From assembly GCF_001074565.1 (NCBI RefSeq), contig NZ_JUQX01000025.1, forward strand, positions 1 through 64,000: a stretch of DNA of 64,000 bases, read 5' to 3'. Position 1 is the stretch's first letter, and each line of letters begins with the position of its first letter. Below, in pieces: positions 45,353 to 54,941 of this stretch. Source of the DNA: Streptococcus pseudopneumoniae. Lineage in GTDB: Bacteria; Bacillota; Bacilli; Lactobacillales; Streptococcaceae. The translations under genes were made by a program, and so were the position numbers. The notes beneath the pieces were generated by a model. That model was given only the letters and a program-made list of their open reading frames with translations, was not told the origin of the DNA and searched no databases.

Positions 45353-46435
45353 ATGTCTAAATTACAACAAATCGTAACATATCTTGAATCAGAAAAACTA
45401 GACGTCGCTGTCGTATCTGACCCCGTCACTATCAATTACCTCACTGGCTTTTACAGTGATCCTCATGAACGCCAAATGTTCCTCTTTGTCCTAGCAAATC
45501 AGGAACCGCTTCTCTTCGTTCCAGCCCTTGAAGTAGAGCGTGCAACCAGCACTGTTTCCTTCCCAGTTGTGGGCTATGTGGACTCTGAAAACCCATGGAA
45601 GAAAATCCAAAATGCCTTGCCACATCTTGATTTCAAACGTGTAGCAGTTGAGTTTGACAATCTCATCTTGACCAAATACCATGGTTTGAAAACAGTTTTT
45701 GAAACTGCTGAGTTTGAAAACCTCACTCCTCGTATCCAACGCATGCGCCTCATCAAATCAGCTGATGAAGTGCAAAAAATGATGGTTGCAGGTCTCTATG
45801 CTGATAAAGCTGTAAAAGTTGGTTTTGACAATATCTCTCTTGATAAAACAGAGACAGATATCATCGCCCAAATCGACTTCGCCTTAAAACGTAAAGGCTA
45901 TGAAATGAGTTTTGATACCATGGTCTTGACTGGTGACAATGCTGCAAATCCACACGGAATTCCTGGTGCAAACAAGGTCGAAAAAGACGCCCTTCTCCTC
46001 TTTGACCTCGGTGTTATGGTCAATGGCTACGCATCAGATATGACTCGTACAGTCGCTGTTGGCAAACCAGACCAATTCAAGAAAGATATTTACAACTTGA
46101 CCCTTGAAGCCCAACAAGCTGCTCTTGATTTTATCAAACCTGGTGTGACTGCTCATGAAGTAGACCGCGCTGCCCGTGAAGTCATCGAAAAAGCTGGTTA
46201 TGGTGAGTACTTCAACCACCGTCTCGGTCACGGTATCGGTATGGATGTTCACGAATTCCCATCTATCATGGAAGGAAACGACATGGTCATCGAAGAAGGC
46301 ATGTGCTTCTCAGTTGAACCAGGTATCTATATCCCTGCTAAAGTCGGTGTTCGTATTGAAGACTGTGGTGTTGTCACCAAGGATGGATTTGACCTCTTTA
46401 CAAGCACCAGCAAAGATTTGCTTTATTTTAATTAA
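45353..46435 (+). CDS. pepQ: Xaa-Pro dipeptidase/aminopeptidase (M24 family)
   Basis: A 360-residue metallopeptidase. The N-terminal creatinase-like domain (1-130) is followed by the pita-bread catalytic domain. The metal ligands are visible: Asp in DLGVMVNGYASDMTRT, His in NHRLGHGIGMDVHE, Glu in SVEPGIYIP and Glu in VRIEDCG. It hydrolyses peptides with proline in the second position, feeding amino acids from host peptides. AGAAGG precedes the ATG. The nearby HAP-like symbol papQ/pepP cannot be excluded. Confidence 0.93.
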   Translation: MSKLQQIVTYLESEKLDVAVVSDPVTINYLTGFYSDPHERQMFLFVLANQEPLLFVPALEVERATSTVSFPVVGYVDSENPWKKIQNALPHLDFKRVAVEFDNLILTKYHGLKTVFETAEFENLTPRIQRMRLIKSADEVQKMMVAGLYADKAVKVGFDNISLDKTETDIIAQIDFALKRKGYEMSFDTMVLTGDNAANPHGIPGANKVEKDALLLFDLGVMVNGYASDMTRTVAVGKPDQFKKDIYNLTLEAQQAALDFIKPGVTAHEVDRAAREVIEKAGYGEYFNHRLGHGIGMDVHEFPSIMEGNDMVIEEGMCFSVEPGIYIPAKVGVRIEDCGVVTKDGFDLFTSTSKDLLYFN

Positions 46436-46447
46436 ATCTAGACAAGC

Positions 46448-46476
46448 AAAAAGTCAGCTATTGAAGCTGACTTTTT
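46448..46476. terminator. bidirectional terminator between pepQ and the ECF gene
   Basis: AAAAAGTCAGCT/AGCTGACTTTTT, a 12-base perfect stem with a five-base loop, between converging genes. Confidence 0.9.
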
Positions 46477-46937
46477 TATTTTATCTTCTTGACGCTCTGA
46501 AAGACTACAAACCCTACAACCATACCCACGATATTTTGCAGGAAGTTTGGTAGGATTTCTGGTAGGGCTGCCGCCCAGCCATTCATCAAAGTTGAACCCA
46601 AGGCATAGCCCCCTACCATGACAATCGTTGCCAAGATAAGTCCTAACCACTGAGATCTCCCTTTGAATCCTGCGAAAAATCCCTGCAAGCCATGGTTGAT
46701 CAAGCTAAAGAACATCCACTGAGGGTAGCCTGATAAGAGGTCAATCAAGAAACCTGCTAGACCTCCAACGACAGCCCCCTCTTTACTGCCAAAGTAAAAG
46801 GCGGTAAAGAAAATACCGGCATCCAAGAGAGTCAGCATTCCTGTTGGAGTTGCTATTTTCAAGTAATAACCTAGAACCACAGAAAGGGCGGTTAAGAGGG
46901 ATACAAGGGCGATTTTAGTTGTTTTGGTTTGCTTCAT
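46476..46937 (-). CDS. ECF transporter substrate-binding (S) component
   Basis: A 153-residue membrane protein with about six helices and an N-terminal [19 protein letters not shown] segment typical of ECF S components. No ATPase or T component gene is near, so it would borrow the shared energizing module (group II ECF). Its start overlaps the ThiD/PdxK-type kinase gene by 23 bases and both follow truA, so the substrate is probably a vitamin precursor such as hydroxymethylpyrimidine or pyridoxine. This is inferred from context. Confidence 0.85.
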   Translation of the reverse strand: MKQTKTTKIALVSLLTALSVVLGYYLKIATPTGMLTLLDAGIFFTAFYFGSKEGAVVGGLAGFLIDLLSGYPQWMFFSLINHGLQGFFAGFKGRSQWLGLILATIVMVGGYALGSTLMNGWAAALPEILPNFLQNIVGMVVGFVVFQSVKKIK

Positions 46938-47688
46938 ATTGTCTTACTCCATATTGATCTGCTTGTGCAATAGCACGGTAAACGAAAGCTTTAGAACTCT
47001 CTACTGCTGGTAAAAGTTCATCCCCTTTAACCAAGTGACTGGCAATGCTTGAGGCAAAGGTACAACCTGCACCAGCATTTTGGCCTTGGATGACGGGATT
47101 TTCTAGGACAGTAAAACTTTGTCCGTCATAAAAGACATCTACTGCCTTGTCCTGACTGAGACGATTGCCTCCCTTGATAACGACCGCTGACGCTCCTAAG
47201 TCATGCAATTTTTGTGCTGCTCTTTTCATGTCTTCCAAGGTTTTAATCTCCTGACCTGCTAGCAATTCTGCTTCAGGAAGATTTGGCGTAATCACGCTAA
47301 CATGAGAAAAAAAACGAATCAACTCTTGACAGAGTTGGCTGACTGCTACATCATGGGTCTCCTTGCAGACCAAGACGGGATCCAATACCACAGGCACTCC
47401 TGGCCGCTGCTTGATAAAGTCCAAGGCCTTCTCAGCCACACTGACAGTAGGAAGAAGGCCAATCTTAATCCCCGCAAACTCCACATCACGCAAGCTATCT
47501 AATTCATGTTGAAAAATGGCATCGTCAGTTGGAAAGACTTCAAAGCCCTTTTCGGTCAAGGCCGTCAAACAAGTCACTGCTACAAAGCCATGCAGACCGT
47601 TCAAGGTATAGGTAGCCAAATCAGCTGACAGACCACCACCACTAAAAATATCATTCCCAGAAAGTGCTAAAATACGATTATTCTTCAT
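46915..47688 (-). CDS. thiD: hydroxymethylpyrimidine/pyridoxine kinase (ThiD/PdxK type)
   Basis: A 257-residue ribokinase-fold enzyme. Features are [16 protein letters not shown] near the start, [14 protein letters not shown] in the centre, [12 protein letters not shown], and the active-site loop [15 protein letters not shown], where the Cys is typical of Firmicute PdxK-like ThiD proteins. It phosphorylates HMP(-P) or pyridoxal-type vitamers; the exact preference cannot be read from sequence. It overlaps truA by 11 bases and the ECF gene by 23, implying a tightly coupled vitamin uptake and phosphorylation pair. Confidence 0.85.
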   Translation of the reverse strand: MKNNRILALSGNDIFSGGGLSADLATYTLNGLHGFVAVTCLTALTEKGFEVFPTDDAIFQHELDSLRDVEFAGIKIGLLPTVSVAEKALDFIKQRPGVPVVLDPVLVCKETHDVAVSQLCQELIRFFSHVSVITPNLPEAELLAGQEIKTLEDMKRAAQKLHDLGASAVVIKGGNRLSQDKAVDVFYDGQSFTVLENPVIQGQNAGAGCTFASSIASHLVKGDELLPAVESSKAFVYRAIAQADQYGVRQYEANQNN

Positions 47689-48427
47689 ATCGAATCTCCT
47701 TCAAATACAAGCCATTTGGTGCCGCAGTGGGACCAGCAAGTTGCCTATCTTTCTTCTCCAAAATCAAGTCAATCTGCTCAACTGGCATGCGATTATTTCC
47801 GATTTTGAGCAGCGTCCCCACCATATTGCGAATCTGCTTATACAAGAAACCATTTCCTGAAAAGGTAAAGGTTAAAAACTGCCCTGTTTCATCGACTGTT
47901 AAACTCGCTTCTGTGATAGTGCGAACCTTGTCCTCCACACTAGTCCCAGAGGCTGTAAAACCAGTGAAATCGTGGGTTCCCTCTAGCTTTTTGATTGCCA
48001 TCTGCATGCGTTCCACATCGAGGGGATAGGGAAAGTGAGTAGCATAGTGACGGCGCATCGGATTTTTGGGGCGCCCTCTATCCACGATAAACTCATAGGA
48101 CTTGCTATGTTTTGCATAACGGCAATGAAAATCATCCGCCACAAGTTCCATCGAGATTACATCGATATCTTCAGGAGATTGGGTATCCAGGGCAAAACGA
48201 AGTTTTTCCTCATCCATCTGATAGGGCAGATCAAAATGAATGACCTGACCAAGAGCATGAACCCCACTATCAGTCCTACCAGCACCGTGAACAGTGATGG
48301 CTTGCCCCTTATTCAGTCTCGTTAAGGTTTTTTCGATTTCCTCTTGAACGCTCCGCGCATGAGGCTGGCGCTGAAAACCGGCAAAGGCAAAACCATCATA
48401 AGAAATAGTTGCTTTATATCTTGTCAT
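47678..48427 (-). CDS. truA: tRNA pseudouridine(38-40) synthase
   Basis: A 249-residue enzyme starting [18 protein letters not shown]. The ATG at 48427 is chosen because the family begins there and the extra upstream frame lacks homology and overlaps the MFS terminator. The catalytic Asp lies in [14 protein letters not shown] (near 48-61). TruA modifies the anticodon arm of many tRNAs. It is first in a truA-thiD-ECF operon with overlapping stops and starts. Confidence 0.95.
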   Translation of the reverse strand: MTRYKATISYDGFAFAGFQRQPHARSVQEEIEKTLTRLNKGQAITVHGAGRTDSGVHALGQVIHFDLPYQMDEEKLRFALDTQSPEDIDVISMELVADDFHCRYAKHSKSYEFIVDRGRPKNPMRRHYATHFPYPLDVERMQMAIKKLEGTHDFTGFTASGTSVEDKVRTITEASLTVDETGQFLTFTFSGNGFLYKQIRNMVGTLLKIGNNRMPVEQIDLILEKKDRQLAGPTAAPNGLYLKEIRYEE

Positions 48428-48503
48428 AACTTCTATTTTATCAGGAAATAAAAGTGTAAACAAGTTTAAAAACCAATAATTGTCTGGGTACAAATTCCAA
48501 AAA

Positions 48504-48529
48504 GAAAAACTTAGGAAATTAATCCTAAG
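48504..48529 (-). terminator. terminator of the MFS gene
   Basis: On the minus strand CTTAGGA/TCCTAAG with a six-base loop precedes five T residues. The stem overlaps the MFS stop codon. Confidence 0.75.
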
Positions 48530-49676
48530 CTCTCTTTTGAAGTGCGTACATAACAAAGATAGAAGTGACAATCAACCAACATCCTAAAATGGTGAAGACC
48601 AACATACCGTTTTGAGCTACCAAGCCAATCGCCCCCAGAATGAAAGGTGTGGTAAAGGCACCAAAGCTACATCCTAGCACTGCAAAAGATGTTGCCTGAT
48701 TAAGGAGCTTTGCTGGGATTCTTTCAGAAAGAAGCTGAAAGACAGTGGTTAAGGCCACACTGTAAGAAAAACCTGCCACAACACTTCCAACTACCATCAC
48801 ACCCAATGACGGAGACAAGGCAATCACAATCTGCCCCAATCCAAAGGTGATACCTGACCAAAGGAGCAACCTTTCTTTAAACAGAGAGATAAAGAAAGAA
48901 AAACTCACACCTGCCAAGATACCAATCAACTGCATGATACTTAAAACCAAGCTCGATAACTGGGCATCCCCTAGACCTCTTTCTACCATCAGACTAGGAA
49001 TACGAATGGTGATAGCTGTGTTGGTGCAAACAACGACTGCTGCTTCAACAGCCAAAAGGAAAATCAAGCCTTTCATCTGTCCTGTCAGACGAGCGCTTTC
49101 CACCTCGTTTTTCTTAGTCTCTTTCTTTTCTTTTCCATAAGGGACAAATAGCAGATAAAGGATCAACACTAAAAATCCAGCACTATAAGCTAAAAAGGTC
49201 GCTGTCCATCCAAAGGAAAGGAGTTGACCTACCATTAGAGTTAAAATCGAAGCACCAACCACCTCTGCTGATCCGCGGAGACCTAGCATCTGGATCCGTG
49301 TCTTTCCGTGATAGCGTTCACTGATAATGGAAATGGCCTTGGCATTAATCATCCCCACACCCAAACCAAATAAAATCCGCATAGCAAAGACAAAGTTATA
49401 ATCCTGATACCAGAAGGGAGCTGTTCCACCGATAGAGAGGATGACAAGGCCCAGACTAATCTGAAGACGTTCAGGCAACAAACGTTCCAAAACCCCATTT
49501 AAGACTAGCATAATCATAATCCCAAAAGAAGGGAGGCTAACGAGAAGCTCGATTTGTTCCTTGGGATAGCCCTGATAGTAGTCAAACATGGCTGGCAGAG
49601 CACTTGAGATGGAAAAGGAGGTAATCAAAACGAGGGAGAGGGCCAAAATACTAGCCCGTTCTAAATATTGTTTCAT
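48525..49676 (-). CDS. major facilitator superfamily transporter
   Basis: A 383-residue membrane protein with twelve predicted helices and the MFS loop pattern [17 protein letters not shown] between helices 2 and 3. The charged loop ([16 protein letters not shown], near 178-193) between the two halves is cytoplasmic. Its length is close to small drug-efflux and sugar-efflux carriers; the substrate is unknown. It is a single gene with a weak AAAGAAAAT ribosome site. Confidence 0.88.
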   Translation of the reverse strand: MKQYLERASILALSLVLITSFSISSALPAMFDYYQGYPKEQIELLVSLPSFGIMIMLVLNGVLERLLPERLQISLGLVILSIGGTAPFWYQDYNFVFAMRILFGLGVGMINAKAISIISERYHGKTRIQMLGLRGSAEVVGASILTLMVGQLLSFGWTATFLAYSAGFLVLILYLLFVPYGKEKKETKKNEVESARLTGQMKGLIFLLAVEAAVVVCTNTAITIRIPSLMVERGLGDAQLSSLVLSIMQLIGILAGVSFSFFISLFKERLLLWSGITFGLGQIVIALSPSLGVMVVGSVVAGFSYSVALTTVFQLLSERIPAKLLNQATSFAVLGCSFGAFTTPFILGAIGLVAQNGMLVFTILGCWLIVTSIFVMYALQKRA

Positions 49677-49788
49677 GGATTTTCTTTCTATATATTTCTC
49701 ACTGTTGATCCTTTTAAAAGGAAGATGGCAAGAAAAGAAGGAGCCCGATTGAACTAGAGACTCCGTCCTAACTTTCCTAATAGGAAGA

Positions 49789-50412
49789 CTATTTTCGCTT
49801 GATTTGCTTGATCAGATAGAAGATGAAGCCTGCAACCATATACGCCGCAAAAATGATCAAACACCATTTGATAACCACGTCCCAACCCTTGTTCACATTT
49901 AAAAAGAAATAAGGGAAGGGATTGTCCTTGGAATTCGGAATATTGAGTTTTAAGACCAGGCCGTTAAACAAGGCAAAAATCATATAAACCAAGGGCAAGA
50001 TGGTCCACAAGACTGGATCCCAGATCTTGTATTGCCCCTGTTTATCAAAGAAGAGGGTGTCGGCTAAAAACCAGAGTGGAACGATATAGTGGCAAAGGAA
50101 ATTTTCCACACGGTAAAAGTCTGTCGCAATCGGAGCAAGCATAAAATGGTAAATCACACAGGTAATCATGATACTCATGGTAACGCCACCCTTGAGACGA
50201 AGCAAGGTCGGACTTTGCCAATTTTCACCTGAACGGCTCATCACATAAAGCAAGTAAGCTGTAAAAACTGTTACTAAGAGATTGGATAGCACTGTGTAGT
50301 AGAGGAGCATACCAAAACCACCTCGCTTGGTAATCTCTAGGTAAACTCCTGTGAAAGCCGCTAAGAACAAGAGCACACGGCTATAAAAGATAAATTTCAG
50401 GTTCATTTTCAT
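49789..50412 (-). CDS. Pr6Pr-family membrane protein
   Basis: A 207-residue protein with six predicted membrane helices, matching the Pr6Pr (putative six-helix) pattern with conserved HYIVPLWFLADTLFF and a C-terminal KQIKRK. Its function is unknown. It follows the yjdM gene after two bases, so it is cotranscribed with it. The 112-base gap to the MFS gene holds the palindrome CCTTTTAAAAGG and a weak TTCCTA/TAGGAA hairpin. Confidence 0.82.
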   Translation of the reverse strand: MKMNLKFIFYSRVLLFLAAFTGVYLEITKRGGFGMLLYYTVLSNLLVTVFTAYLLYVMSRSGENWQSPTLLRLKGGVTMSIMITCVIYHFMLAPIATDFYRVENFLCHYIVPLWFLADTLFFDKQGQYKIWDPVLWTILPLVYMIFALFNGLVLKLNIPNSKDNPFPYFFLNVNKGWDVVIKWCLIIFAAYMVAGFIFYLIKQIKRK

Positions 50413-50414
50413 GG

Positions 50415-50753
50415 CTAGATTTTCTTAACAAATTCTGATTTGAGTTTCATAGCACCAAAACCATCAATCTTACAATCAATGTTATGGTCACCTTCTACGA
50501 TACGGATATTTTTGACACGAGTCCCTTGTTTCAAATCCTTAGGTGCTCCTTTTACTTTCAAATCCTTGATGAGGGTTACAGTATCGCCGTCAGCCAATTT
50601 ATTTCCATTAGCATCGATAGCAACAACACCTTCTTCTACTTCTGCAACTTCAGCAGGATTCCATTCATAGGCACACTCTGGGCAGACCAAGAGGCTTCCG
50701 TCTTCGTAGACATATTCTGAATGACATTTTGGGCAATTTGGTAAGTTGTTCAT
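50415..50753 (-). CDS. yjdM: YjdM/PhnA-type zinc-ribbon protein
   Basis: A 112-residue protein with an N-terminal Cys4 zinc ribbon (CPKC near 8-11 and CPEC near 28-31) and the PhnA C-terminal domain ([18 protein letters not shown]). Despite the historical phnA name, it is not known to be required for phosphonate use and its role is unclear. It has its own promoter and precedes the Pr6Pr gene. Confidence 0.9.
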   Translation of the reverse strand: MNNLPNCPKCHSEYVYEDGSLLVCPECAYEWNPAEVAEVEEGVVAIDANGNKLADGDTVTLIKDLKVKGAPKDLKQGTRVKNIRIVEGDHNIDCKIDGFGAMKLKSEFVKKI

Positions 50754-50812
50754 GGGTTCTCCTTATAACATTTCACTATTCTTTGAAAATCAAAATTTCT
50801 CGAACAGCAACT

Positions 50813-50841
50813 ATTATACCGTAAAATCCTAGATTTGACAA
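50813..50841 (-). promoter_or_regulatory. yjdM promoter
   Basis: On the minus strand TTGTCA (50836-50841) and TATAAT (50813-50818) are separated by 17 bases. Confidence 0.8.
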
Positions 50842-50863
50842 TGATTCCTAAGGGCTAGCAAAC

Positions 50864-50901
50864 AAAAAAGTCATGCACCTTTTTACAGTTACATGACTTT
50901 T
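50864..50901 (-). terminator. dpr terminator
   Basis: On the minus strand AAAAGTCATG/CATGACTTTT with a 16-base loop and six T residues. Confidence 0.8.
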
Positions 50902-50964
50902 AAAAGATGATTGTTCATGGGTACTTATCAAGCACCTCATGATAAAAGGGGTAGCAACTATATC

Positions 50965-51483
50965 TTACAGACCAGGAGCTTGTCCAAGTTCTGCTGCAAT
51001 CATCCAAACTGTTTTCTCAAGTTCGGCCTTAGCCCCAACAAAGATATCGTTGGTAACATCATCACCTTCTTCGTCAGTTACATCCAAAGCTTTTTGGAAA
51101 AGAGTGATGAGGTAGCGATAAATTGCTAGAACACGTTCCAAGCTTTCTTCAACATTACGGAATTCTCCTTCTTCTTCTTCGATTTCACTGTGTTGAAGGA
51201 ATTCTGTCAAAGTTGAGTAAGGTTTGCCACCAAGGGTGATCAAACGTTCGCTGATTTCGTCAAGATAGCCATCAAGACTGTCCATGTATTCATCCATTTT
51301 TGGATGCCACACGAGGAAGCCCCGACCACGCATATACCAGTGAACTTGGTGAAGGGCAATGTGTGCCACATACAAATCCGCTACTGCTTGGTTCAATACT
51401 TCCTTTGTTTTTGCCAATGCCACTGGCGCTACTTTAGATAATGTTGTAACGTCTTTTACTGCTTCTTTTTTCAATTCAACCAT
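50965..51483 (-). CDS. dpr: Dps-like peroxide resistance protein Dpr
   Basis: A 172-residue ferritin-like protein forming a 12-mer that stores iron and blocks Fenton chemistry, essential for H2O2-producing streptococci without catalase. The ferroxidase ligands are visible in [10 protein letters not shown] (His), and in [18 protein letters not shown] (Asp and Glu, near 64-81). Its presence complements lctO. It has its own promoter (TTGATA, 17 bases, TATACT) and terminator, and AGAGGTAAG before the ATG. Confidence 0.96.
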   Translation of the reverse strand: MVELKKEAVKDVTTLSKVAPVALAKTKEVLNQAVADLYVAHIALHQVHWYMRGRGFLVWHPKMDEYMDSLDGYLDEISERLITLGGKPYSTLTEFLQHSEIEEEEGEFRNVEESLERVLAIYRYLITLFQKALDVTDEEGDDVTNDIFVGAKAELEKTVWMIAAELGQAPGL

Positions 51484-51536
51484 ATTTCTTACCTCTTTTC
51501 ATTTTTTTATAACTACTTCACAGTAGCTATAATACA

Positions 51537-51565
51537 AGTATACTACTACCAGAAAATGATATCAA
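51537..51565 (-). promoter_or_regulatory. dpr promoter
   Basis: On the minus strand TTGATA (51560-51565) and TATACT (51537-51542) are separated by 17 bases. Confidence 0.75.
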
Positions 51566-51634
51566 GGAAAATGTACTATCTGAGAAAAGTTGCAATAGAC
51601 TGATAATTTAAGAAAAATATACAGAATTTTTTTT

Positions 51635-51662
51635 AAAAAAAGACAGTCTTAAAAGACTGTCT
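51635..51662 (-). terminator. tpiA terminator
   Basis: On the minus strand AGACAGTCTT/AAGACTGTCT with a two-base loop and seven T residues. Confidence 0.9.
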
Positions 51663-51675
51663 GGAATAACCTAGA

Positions 51676-52434
51676 TTATTTTACAAAGTCAAGCAATGCC
51701 AAGAAGCTTTCAGCTTCAAGTGATGCTCCACCAACAAGGGCTCCGTCCACGTCTGGGCAAGCCATGTATGAAGCAACGTTTTCAGGTTTAACTGAACCAC
51801 CGTATTGAACACGAACTTTGTCAGCAACTTCTTGACCAAAGTCAGCAGCTACAACGTCACGAACAACTTTACACATTTTTTGTGCATCGTCTTGTGAAGC
51901 TGATTTACCAGTACCGATAGCCCAGATTGGCTCATAAGCGATAACGGATGCAGCAACTTGCTCAGCAGTCAATCCAGCCAAAGCAGCAGATACTTGAGCA
52001 CCTACGAATTCAGCTGCTTTACCAGCTTCGTAAGTTTCAAGTGACTCACCACAACAGATGATTGGAAGCATACCGTTTGCAAAGATTGCTTTTGCTTTTT
52101 TGTTGATATCTTCGTCAGTTTCATGGAAGTAGTCACGACGTTCTGAGTGACCGATAACAACGTAGTCTGTACCGATTTCTTTCAAAACTTGTGGGCTTGT
52201 TTCACCAGTGAAAGCACCTGCATTTTCAAAGTAGCAGTTTTGAGCAGCAACTTTAAGGTTAGTTCCTTTAGCAGCAGCAAGAACAGTTGTCAAGTCAAGT
52301 GCAGGAACTGCGATACCAGCTTCAACAAGGTCTGATGAAGGAAGTTTTGAGGCAACGGCTTCAACGAATGCTTTTGCTTCTTCTGGATTTTTGTTCATTT
52401 TCCAGTTACCAGCGATAAATGGTTTACGTGACAT
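51676..52434 (-). CDS. tpiA: triosephosphate isomerase
   Basis: A 252-residue TIM barrel starting [15 protein letters not shown]. The ATG at 52434 is chosen because the family starts there and AAAGAGG precedes it; a longer frame to 52497 runs through the promoter. Catalytic residues are Lys (NWKMNK), His (GHSERR) and Glu ([11 protein letters not shown]). It interconverts DHAP and glyceraldehyde 3-phosphate. Highly biased codons. Confidence 0.97.
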   Translation of the reverse strand: MSRKPFIAGNWKMNKNPEEAKAFVEAVASKLPSSDLVEAGIAVPALDLTTVLAAAKGTNLKVAAQNCYFENAGAFTGETSPQVLKEIGTDYVVIGHSERRDYFHETDEDINKKAKAIFANGMLPIICCGESLETYEAGKAAEFVGAQVSAALAGLTAEQVAASVIAYEPIWAIGTGKSASQDDAQKMCKVVRDVVAADFGQEVADKVRVQYGGSVKPENVASYMACPDVDGALVGGASLEAESFLALLDFVK

Positions 52435-52468
52435 TTCACATACCTCTTTTTTCATTTTATTTTCTATT

Positions 52469-52497
52469 ATTTTATCATATTTATAAAGAGCTTGCAA
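52469..52497 (-). promoter_or_regulatory. tpiA promoter
   Basis: On the minus strand TTGCAA (52492-52497) and TAAAAT (52469-52474) are separated by 17 bases. Confidence 0.75.
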
Positions 52498-52530
52498 ACC
52501 TTACTCTAATTTTCAAGATTTTTCAAGCGA

Positions 52531-53208
52531 CTAATCTTGCCACAAATTCATAGCATCGAGAAAATCAGCTGAAGCTTGAACTTGTTTGGGATTATTCGCT
52601 TCTCGCTCTGCTCGTTTGGCCTCTACTTGGGCAACAGATTGAATGCCTTCATGCCGCCAATTCCGAAGGATGGCTTGAATATATTTCCAGTTTGGCTTGC
52701 CATTGAGAACGGCCTCTCGGAGAGCTTCCTTGATTAAATCCGCCTTAACTCCGTCTTCTTTGACAGTCTTAGAAAGATCTTCGATTTCAAATGGTGTTAA
52801 TAAGCGTCCCAATTCCTGCTGAAAAGTTTCAACCAGATCCTTCAACTGATTCTGCGGGTTTGGAGCAGTTGTAGCTGGAGTTTGGCTATCCAACAAGCTA
52901 TCCAAGCGTTCAAAAGCCAAACTAGCATCAAAAATGAGCTCAATTTCCCCATTTAGTTCAATGGTCCGATATTGTAGCAAACCATTTTCAGTCAAATTCG
53001 AAATGGATTGGTTGACATCTGCCACTTCTTTCCCAATGATTTCAGCAATCTGGCTAGGCGAAACATCTCCTAAGGCTGTGGTGTTTTGTAGATAGAAAAA
53101 TTGCCAGACGAGAAAATCTTCGCTGGAAGGAAAGAGTTCCTTAAAATGCAAGAGCAGGGCACTTGGCAAAACCAAGTTCCCTGATTTAAAAGCGTCAAAA
53201 TATGTCAT
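52531..53208 (-). CDS. dnaD: DnaD-domain replication initiation protein
   Basis: A 225-residue protein with the N-terminal winged-helix DnaD oligomerisation domain (1-100) and the C-terminal DnaB2/DnaD domain (about 130-200, with NWKYIQAILRNW, the YxxxIxxxW signature). It helps load the replicative helicase at the origin and restart sites. It follows metA by 8 bases on the same strand and likely shares its transcript, an odd pairing conserved in mitis streptococci as I recall. Confidence 0.9.
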   Translation of the reverse strand: MTYFDAFKSGNLVLPSALLLHFKELFPSSEDFLVWQFFYLQNTTALGDVSPSQIAEIIGKEVADVNQSISNLTENGLLQYRTIELNGEIELIFDASLAFERLDSLLDSQTPATTAPNPQNQLKDLVETFQQELGRLLTPFEIEDLSKTVKEDGVKADLIKEALREAVLNGKPNWKYIQAILRNWRHEGIQSVAQVEAKRAEREANNPKQVQASADFLDAMNLWQD

Positions 53209-53216
53209 AATTCCTC

Positions 53217-54161
53217 TTATAAATATCCAAATGAAGCTGCATCGTCCTCTACCTTTTTCCAGTCAAAAGGAGTTTCCTGATAAACGGCATAGTTAACCCA
53301 GTTACTGAAAAAGAGGGCAGCTGATGAAGACCAACAGAGACACGGTGTCTCATTCACATCATCATTTTTGAAGTAATTTTCCGGAATGTGAGGATCAAGT
53401 CCTGCCTCACAATCACGAAAATACTCTTTTGCTAGAGTATCACGGTCATATTCTAAATGACCAAAACTATAAATCTCACGAAGATCCCGACTGGCTAAAA
53501 TAGAAACGCCGACTTGTTCTCCCTCAGAGAGGATTTCCAGATTGGTTTTTCCTAATATCTCTTCCTTATAGATTTCTGTATAACGAGAATGGGGAGCTAC
53601 ATAGCTATCATCAAAACCACGAAAGAGAAGATGGCCCTCTTTCAAGGTATCCTGCGGGTAAATGCCTGACAATTTCTGCTCCATCTGGTGTTTATCAACT
53701 CCATAGCGAGCATAAAGACCTGCTTGGGCACCCCAGCAGATATGAAGGGTCGAATAGACATGGGTCTTGGACCACTCAAGCACCTGACTGAATTCCTCCC
53801 AATAGTCCACTTCCTCAAATGGTAAATGCTCAATCGGAGCCCCTGTGATAATCATCCCATCAAAATACTCGTCCTTGACTTCAGGAAAAGTTTTATAAAA
53901 AGTCTCCATATGCTCTGCACGAGTCGTCTTGGAACGGTGGCTCTCCATATAGAGAAAGTCTATGTCCAATTGCAAAGGAGTATTTGCTAAATGCCGTAAC
54001 AACTGGGTCTCTGTGACCACTTTTTTGGGCATTAGGTTTAAAATCAAAATTTTCAAGGGACGGATATCTTGGTGGGCCGCACGTTGATCATCCATGACAA
54101 AGATATTCTCTGTCCGTAAAATCTCAACAGCTGGCAATTTTTTATCAATTCTAATCGGCAT
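53217..54161 (-). CDS. metA: homoserine O-acyltransferase (MetA)
   Basis: A 314-residue class I glutamine-amidotransferase-fold enzyme that activates homoserine for methionine synthesis. The acyl-enzyme Cys lies in [11 protein letters not shown] (near 142) with the catalytic His and Glu further downstream (HSRYTEI and FGHLEYD). Firmicute MetA often uses acetyl-CoA rather than succinyl-CoA; the donor is not assigned here. The promoter carries a MET-box-like palindrome overlapping the -35. Confidence 0.94.
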   Translation of the reverse strand: MPIRIDKKLPAVEILRTENIFVMDDQRAAHQDIRPLKILILNLMPKKVVTETQLLRHLANTPLQLDIDFLYMESHRSKTTRAEHMETFYKTFPEVKDEYFDGMIITGAPIEHLPFEEVDYWEEFSQVLEWSKTHVYSTLHICWGAQAGLYARYGVDKHQMEQKLSGIYPQDTLKEGHLLFRGFDDSYVAPHSRYTEIYKEEILGKTNLEILSEGEQVGVSILASRDLREIYSFGHLEYDRDTLAKEYFRDCEAGLDPHIPENYFKNDDVNETPCLCWSSSAALFFSNWVNYAVYQETPFDWKKVEDDAASFGYL

Positions 54162-54236
54162 AACCTTCTCCTAACTGTACTCTTTTAGAAATAATTGAAT
54201 GTGTTTGAAGTCAAATCTCAAACACTTAGTCCTTTT

Positions 54237-54269
54237 ATTATACTGCAAGAAGATATAGTTTTCAATTAT
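54237..54269 (-). promoter_or_regulatory. metA promoter with MET-box-like site
   Basis: On the minus strand TTGAAA (54260-54265) and TATAAT (54237-54242) are separated by 17 bases. ATAGTTTTCAATTAT (54255-54269) overlaps the -35 and agrees with the streptococcal MET-box ATAGTTTNAAACTAT at 12 of the 14 defined positions. A second palindrome AACTAGCTATAGTT lies at 54281-54294. Confidence 0.6.
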
Positions 54270-54315
54270 AGTTTTTCTCTAACTAGCTATAGTTAATTTA
54301 TATAGCAGATGAAGA

Positions 54316-54340
54316 CAAAACAGCCCCAAGGACTGTTTTT
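54316..54340 (-). terminator. apt terminator
   Basis: On the minus strand AAAACAG/CTGTTTT with inner CC/GG pairs and a T tract, 3 bases after the apt stop codon. Confidence 0.8.
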
Positions 54341-54342
54341 CA

Positions 54343-54855
54343 TTAATAATGCATAAGTACCTTGTAATCGTAATCTCCGATTTTTTCACGGCCTTTAAGC
54401 TCATCCAACTCAATCAAGAAAGCACAACCTGCCACAACTCCACCAAGTCTTTCGATCATCTCAATTGTTGCCTTGACAGTTCCACCTGTTGCCAAGAGAT
54501 CATCTACGATGAGAACGCGTTGACCTGGTTTGATGGCATCAGCGTGCATGGTCAAGGTATCAATACCGTACTCTTTTTCATAGTCAGCTGAAATGACTTC
54601 ACGTGGCAATTTTCCTGGTTTACGTACAGGAGCAAATCCAATCCCCAACTCAAAGGCAACGGGACAGCCAACGATAAAACCTCGGGCTTCTGGTCCCACG
54701 ATCATGTCGATTTTCTTGTCAGTTGCATACTGAACGATTTCACGAACAGCATAGCTATAAGCATTGCCATCTGCCATCAATGGGCTGATATCACGGAAGG
54801 TGATGCCTTCCTTAGGATAATTTTCAATCGTTGCGATATAATCTTTTAAATTCAT
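54343..54855 (-). CDS. apt: adenine phosphoribosyltransferase
   Basis: A 170-residue purine salvage enzyme making AMP from adenine and PRPP. The PRPP motif [16 protein letters not shown] is near residues 119-134, and the hood loop [11 protein letters not shown] near 59-69. Length is standard. An extended -10 TGGTATAAT lies about 35 bases upstream. Confidence 0.96.
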   Translation of the reverse strand: MNLKDYIATIENYPKEGITFRDISPLMADGNAYSYAVREIVQYATDKKIDMIVGPEARGFIVGCPVAFELGIGFAPVRKPGKLPREVISADYEKEYGIDTLTMHADAIKPGQRVLIVDDLLATGGTVKATIEMIERLGGVVAGCAFLIELDELKGREKIGDYDYKVLMHY

Positions 54856-54941
54856 CTTTTTCTTTCTTTCAAAGTTTTTTACTCTCTATTATACCATATT
54901 TTTTAAGAAAGAAAAAAGGAAAAGTTAACTTCAATAATTAT

